Translations under genes and position numbers: made by a program
In this document: positions 59,338 through 64,000 of the stretch, piece by piece
Layout of the letters: each line of letters starts with the position of its first letter
Position numbering within the stretch: the stretch's first letter is position 1
NCBI GenBank assembly: GCA_928212115.1
Contig: CAKMRJ010003334.1
Span: 18,100,719 to 18,164,718 of the forward strand
From: Lactuca virosa
Taxonomy: Eukaryota > Streptophyta > Magnoliopsida > Asterales > Asteraceae
Direction: 5' to 3'
Length of the DNA: 64,000 nt
The notes under the pieces: generated by a model
What the model saw: the letters and a program-made list of their open reading frames with translations, nothing else
Databases searched by the model: none
What the model was told of the DNA's origin: nothing

Positions 59338-59692
59338 CGTGCGTCAGATACTTCACCTCATGAGGCTTCAAATGCCTCGAAGCGTACGATATCACGTGAC
59401 CCCACTGCATCAGCACTGCACCCATGCCCGTGATCGAAGCGTCACAGTAAACCACGAAATCGTCGACGCCCTCTGGGAAAGTCAGAATCGTTGCCTCGCA
59501 CAACCGCTGTCTGAGAGTCTCAAAAGTTTCCTGCTTCTCAGGCCCCCAATGGAATGTCACCGACTTCTTGGTTGGTCGGGTCAAAGGAACCGCTATCTTG
59601 GAGAAATCCTGGATGAATCTCCAATAGTAACCCGCTAAACCAAGAAAACTTCGAATCTCAGTTGGAGACCTCGGAACCTCCCACTGCATCAC
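59303..59692 (-). pseudogene. gypsy RT thumb and RNase H fragment
   Basis: Contains PTEIRSFLGLAGYYWRFIQD and FVVYCDASITGMGAVL with the catalytic aspartate, and ends ...KYLTHD before LTR-derived codons. It is shifted in frame relative to the RT upstream. Confidence 0.85.
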
Positions 59693-59697
59693 AACTT

Positions 59698-60663
59698 CTA
59701 CTTTGGCCGGATCGACCAGAATCGCATTCTAGTTGACGAGGTGTCCAAGAACTGCACCTCGCGCAACCAAAACTCGCACTTGGAGAACTTTGCGAAAAGT
59801 CTCTCCTTCCTCAGTGTCTCCAACACCTCCCTCACCCGAGTCTTGGAGTAAACCAAGATATCGTCGATGAAGACTATCATAGACCGGTCCAACATCGGTA
59901 TGCACACGTGGTTCATGAGATCCATGAACGCGGCAGGAGCAATGGTGAGCCCAAACGGCATCACCACGAACTCGTAATGACCATATCGAGTCTGTAAGGC
60001 CGTATTCTGTATATCATCGTCTCTGACTCTCATCTGATGGTAGCCTGATCGCATTTCAATCTTGGAAAACCAAGATGCTCCATGAAGCTGGTCGAATAAG
60101 TCATCAATCCTCGGGAGGGGATAACGGTTCTCTACCATTACCTTATTCAGCTCCCGATAATCTATACACATCCGATGTGACCCATCCTTCTTCTTCACAA
60201 ACAGGATCGGGGCTCCCCATGGCGAACTGATCGGCCTGATAAATCCCTTGTCTAACAGCTCCTGCAGCTGTGTAGACAACTCCTGCATCTCGGGAGGAGC
60301 CAACCGATATGATGCCTTGGCTATCGGAGCCGCACCAGGAACTAGGTCAATCCTGAACTCTACATTCCTCTCCGGAGGTACCCTAGGAAAATCCTCTGGG
60401 AACACGTCCGGGTATTCCCGTACGATCGGTACATCATCCATGGTCGCCTTATCCTTATCCCGGGTATCCGTGACATAGACAACATAACCTGTGCAACCCT
60501 GCTGTAGGTAGCGTCTCGCCCTCGCGGCTGAACACAAAGCTGGTCCACATTGCGGCCTCTCGCCCTGAATCACCAAGCCTCCCCCACTTGGGGTCCGAAC
60601 TCGTACAAGCTGCTGCTCGTAATCGATCACTGCCCCATTGGGGCTCAACCAGTTCATACCCAC
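59698..60663 (-). pseudogene. gypsy reverse transcriptase, long open frame
   Basis: A 321-codon open frame covers the end of protease (MNWLSPNGAVIDYEQQLVR), the DVFPEDFPRVPPERNVEFRI linker, and RT with ILFVKKKDGSHRMCIDYREL, GHYEFVVMPFGLT and catalytic FIDD. It is the best-preserved RT of this fragment and breaks before the thumb by a frameshift near 59695. Confidence 0.9.
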
Positions 60664-60914
60664 GATAACCTTATTCCCTCACAGGGGAATGAGGACTAAA
60701 TCCACGGAAACTGCTCATCAAACAACTGCAATGTACATCCCCGATGAACCCTCGCAACCCGAACGGTCCTATCATCCGCTATCTCTACATCAAGTGGACA
60801 GTCCAGCTCTCCTGGAGATCCCACAAATTGCTTGCTGAGTGTGAGCGACACAAAAGATCAGGTAGCCCCCGAATCGAATAATACCAGAGCAGATATACCG
60901 TTCACAAGGAAGTT
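60664..60914 (-). pseudogene. gypsy aspartic protease, stop-interrupted
   Basis: The active site LVLFDSGAT is intact but is followed directly by a TGA where arginine is usual. The DDRTVRVARVHRGC segment follows, and a second stop lies near 60695. The fragment ends at the junction with copia sequence at about 60914. Confidence 0.8.
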
Positions 60915-61365
60915 CGCTGTTGACTGGGTTCTTCAGTCGCTTCCTGAGTCATATAGTGAGTTTATTAAAGACTACCATATGACAGATCACGACATGACCC
61001 TAATAGATCTTTCTTATTTGCTTGTTGCTGCTGAATCAGCAATGATTTGGCACAATGGTCAAGCAAATATTGATGGGAGGTCTAATTCTCAAACTTCCAT
61101 GGACATGGACAATGGTAACATTGGAAGTCCAGAAAACTTTTCTCGTCCCAATGGAAAGGGATCGGCCTTGGTCAACCCGGTTGACCAAAAGGTAAAGGGA
61201 AAGGCTAAGTCTGTGATTGTCTCGTGTACCATTCCCAAAGAGTCTATATGTTTTTATTGTCATGAGAAGGGACATTGGAAGCGAAGCTGCCCTGAATACC
61301 TGAAATATTTGAAAGCAAGTAGAGACAAAATGTTTGACTCGGCTTCAGGTAAGTCCACTATCTAA
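60915..61365 (+). pseudogene. copia gag C-terminal half
   Basis: This open frame begins at the junction, without its own start codon, with VDWVLQSLPESYSEFIKDY. It includes the gag helix region and an intact zinc knuckle CFYCHEKGHWKRSC (C-X2-C-X4-H-X4-C). The N-terminal half of gag is missing. The knuckle is related to the defective one at about 25620. Confidence 0.85.
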
Positions 61366-63400
61366 CTTTGTTAAAGTTCCTAATTGTTGATTCTTATTAC
61401 ATGATGTGACTAGGTTGCATCTTGATGTTTAGCAGGATCAAGCAAAAGGAAGGTTAAAATAAGAGTGTGCTGAATCTGATCACGAAGATGGATTTCTATC
61501 GCATGGTTCGAGGATCGGATTTTTGAACTACTACTTAAAAGTTATGATAGATTGCTAGGAAATATGTAATATCATAGTTTTCATTTGAAGATGCGTTGTA
61601 AGGAATATTTTTCCGCATTTTAATAAAGAAATAAAAGTTTTGTTTAGTTTATTTTATATTATATCCCCTTACAATGGCATTTATGGAAATTGATGTTTGT
61701 ATGTTTCTAGCAATATTGGAAATATGAGTTTGATTCTCTCATATGTGGTAGTGTCTGAATTTACCAAATGAGGAAAGGTTATCATCACCCAAGCTTCAGT
61801 TAGACAGAAACTTGGAATCATACAAGTTGTATTGTATGATGAATGAGAATTTTCATCTTTGTAAAATTAAGACTAATTCATTGATCACATGCATATGTGA
61901 GTCAATTGAAGGACTAAGGAATTAGGTACACTGGGTGTGTGCTGGTCAAGGTCCACCACAAAGATCAATTCGTCATGATTTACTAGAGATTAGTAAATAT
62001 GGTTATACTTATAAGGTTAAGTATAATTCTGTAACATTGGAAAAGTTTCAATGTATGGCAGAACGGATGAGATGAATCAAAGGCAGAAAGATAAAAGTTT
62101 CTCAAATCTGAAAAGATGGGAGAGTACTTTAGTATCATGTTTTTATGATCATCTTAATGATTATGAAACCATATCACAAATTCATACTCTAAGGACATCT
62201 TAGTGCATTGTTATGACTAAGATGAGGGGTCATGAATTGTTGGAATGGTTAAAATCAAGAAGATGGATCATACATGTTTTTATGATCATCTTAATGATTA
62301 TGAAATCATATCACAAATTCATACTCTAAGGACATCTTAGTGCATTGTTATGACTAAGATGAGGGGTCATGAATTGTTGGAATGGTTAAAATCAAGAAGA
62401 TGGATCATACTTCGTTCCAAAACAACTCTTAGAGTCATACTCCAAGATTGTAACATTGAGTGACATAAAGTAAGGTTTAAAACACTTATCAAATGTAGTG
62501 TAAAATGTTTTATACTCCTGTACATTTGAAATTGGTAAGTTGTGATGTCTTGGATAAGACAAAGACCAACTAAGACCAATTGTGTGAAGTGTTTATCTTA
62601 ATAAGAATCTGCACTATCCCTTGAATATTTGTTTTGTCAAGGAATGGTTCTTGACTAGGGAACTTATATGTCAAGAGGACAGTGGGAATCTTAAAGATCC
62701 TGAAAGGATTTCAAGATTTAATCAAGAGTAAAACCTGAGTTTTATCACTAGCACACGACTTAAGGTTTGAAAACCTATTAAGTTGACATAATTCTTGTTT
62801 CTGTGTCTGTTCCTATTAAGTTGACTATGCATATGAGTTCTGTTAGTTCTAAACTGTGTGCATAACAGCTTGGAAGCATTGGGGGCCTTGTGCTACCAGA
62901 TGACAAGAAATTAAGATTGAACAAGTTCAATCCATGTAAGACTGAATTTGTTACTAACCTTGTCTTGTGATTATGGTTTTGACAAATTCACATGGATAGG
63001 AACTCATACACCATAAAATCTAAGTGTCTAAGGTTTCTCTCCGATTCATGAAAATGATGGTGAGGAAATGCTTTTCACTAAGAAGATTTTAAGTAGATAG
63101 CAATTGTGATGTTTGCATTCTCAAAGTCGTTAGTGGAGCGTGTGTGGTTAACCGGCACACTAACATGGACTTGTGAGAAATGGACAAGGTCTAAACAATT
63201 AAGACTATGATTACGGCATCCCTTTTCATAGTTCTGGAAATTGTTTAGACACACATGTGAGCTATCTAAGAAAGGGTGTACGAATCTAAATTTCAGAAGT
63301 CCAGCTGATTTCTGGAAATATGTCAGAGCTAGTGGGAGCATAAGTGTTATGCTGATAATCATCATGTTAGTGGGAGCATGATTATTATGTTTAGTGTTGC
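61366..63400 (+). pseudogene. decayed copia pol remnant
   Basis: Continuous reading is impossible, but fragments can be placed. 61980-62060 retains the integrase core spacing (KYGYTY then LEKF). 62150-62400 retains YDHLNDYETISQIHT, in the place of the third catalytic region. 62625-62720 retains TRELICQEDSG, matching the minus-strand copia near 24260. The order is correct for copia. AGTGGGAGCA blocks near 63330 and 63370 mark the 3' end area. Confidence 0.55.
62136..62409 (+). repeat. 137-bp tandem duplication
   Basis: 62136-62272 and 62273-62409 are head-to-tail copies differing at one base (ACCATAT against ATCATAT). The unit lies in the decayed copia integrase region. Confidence 0.95.
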
Positions 63401-63551
63401 AAGTTAGCAATGTTAATTATAGAAAAACAAAAGTTTCAATTCGTAAAGTTGTAGGGGTTGAAAAAGTTGTTTTGCTATAATTAAGGGAGAGGAAATTACA
63501 CTTCATTTCAATTCTAAAAGCTTAGATTGAATTTTAATCATCTTTAGTCAA

Positions 63552-63552
<1 letters not shown>

Positions 63553-63594
<42 letters not shown>

Positions 63595-63608
63595 CTATAT
63601 ATATATAT
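63553..63608. repeat. (TA)n microsatellite
   Basis: TA run with two interruptions. Confidence 0.9.
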
Positions 63609-64000
63609 GAATTTTATGTTGGAATGGTTCAACATAAGGAAATTATATATATATTGCGTTCTCAAATTCGATTATGATTACAGCATCCCTCTTCATAGTC
63701 GATTTTTGAAACATGGAAATAAAAAAATATTGTAGCAAAAGACTGATCCAGTATCAGGTCTTTATGTGAGACATCGTGAATCGTGTCCCATATGCTTCGG
63801 GTATAGGATCGGTCACATGTGCTATAATATTCATCCTTTCTAAATTTTCCAAATGCTCAAGCATTAAGAAGGGAAAAGTCTAGAATTGGATAAGACTAAA
63901 TGATTAAGCAATTGTCGAGGACTATCTAAGGCTCACCAAGATTGGTTGCTCAGGGACAGTTGGAAGTATAGTGTTAAATTTTGGAAGGACCATATGGATA
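63609..64000. other. copia-associated or unassigned sequence at window end
   Basis: A block at 63665-63700 repeats one at 63199-63233 (CTATGATTACGGCATCCC type). No coding motif or LTR boundary is visible before the window ends. Confidence 0.4.

Larger units (their letters stand above)
58800..60914 (-). mobile_element. minus-strand gypsy fragment: LTR end fused to RNase H, RT and protease
   Basis: 58800-59337 is the inner part of an LTR (plus-strand start TGCAACATCCC, with CTTAGTGAGTTCCCCT near 59010). It joins mid-RNase H coding sequence at about 59338, so integrase, purine tract and the rest of the LTR are deleted. Protease and RT follow to 60914, where copia sequence in the opposite orientation begins. 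Motifs match the Tekay-like element at 44476-48760. Confidence 0.75.

Overview
This window is plant nuclear DNA: AT-rich, with no operons, and almost entirely a nested repeat landscape. It holds Ty3/gypsy elements (chromoviral Tekay/Del-like and Athila-like), Ty1/copia elements, a Mutator-like DNA transposon, a tRNA-derived SINE and a LINE-like reverse transcriptase gene. The plant assignment rests on element lineages, chromodomain integrases and primer sites for plant tRNA-iMet and tRNA-Asp. A eudicot, possibly Asteraceae, is only an inference. I found no intact host protein gene. The only host-gene hints are a weak terminal-exon candidate near 1.3-1.6 kb and a promoter-like island at 4.4-4.7 kb.

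Layout. 1-7.5 kb: non-LTR territory with a long-TIR element (1991-3381), a SINE between TA microsatellites (3466-3606), a near-perfect 101-bp hairpin (4242-4342), an ACGT-rich promoter-like island, a one-ended TIR remnant, a complete MULE with a perfect 9-bp target duplication (5198-6704) and a 200-bp tandem repeat. 7.5-9.3 kb: a solo LTR with a perfect 5-bp duplication. 9.67-28.2 kb: a defective minus-strand copia element. Its left LTR was hit by a gypsy element now reduced to a solo LTR (9912-21128), and that LTR was hit by a full-length Tekay-like gypsy (11250-20462). Each of the two inner insertions has its own target duplication. 28.2-33.6 kb: AT-rich spacer, then two truncated gypsy LTRs abutting each other. 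33.6-50.4 kb: a decayed minus-strand Tekay-like gypsy whose 3' LTR carries a complete Athila-like element (34608-44127). 50.4-52.4 kb: LTR debris. 52.4-55.5 kb: a broken LINE-like reverse transcriptase gene whose zinc finger / RT / zinc finger / nuclease-like layout resembles R2-type elements more than ordinary plant L1 or RTE elements. 55.5-64 kb: AT-rich DNA with a MITE candidate, a truncated LTR, a minus-strand gypsy fragment fused to its own LTR, and a decayed plus-strand copia element.

No coding region is intact. The retroelement frames carry in-frame stops, frameshifts or deletions. LTR pairs of the two full-length gypsy elements are about 98% identical by eye, so these insertions are recent, while solo LTRs and truncations show ongoing removal by recombination and deletion. 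All similarities were judged by reading the sequence. Lineage names come from motifs and primer sites, not from a database search.
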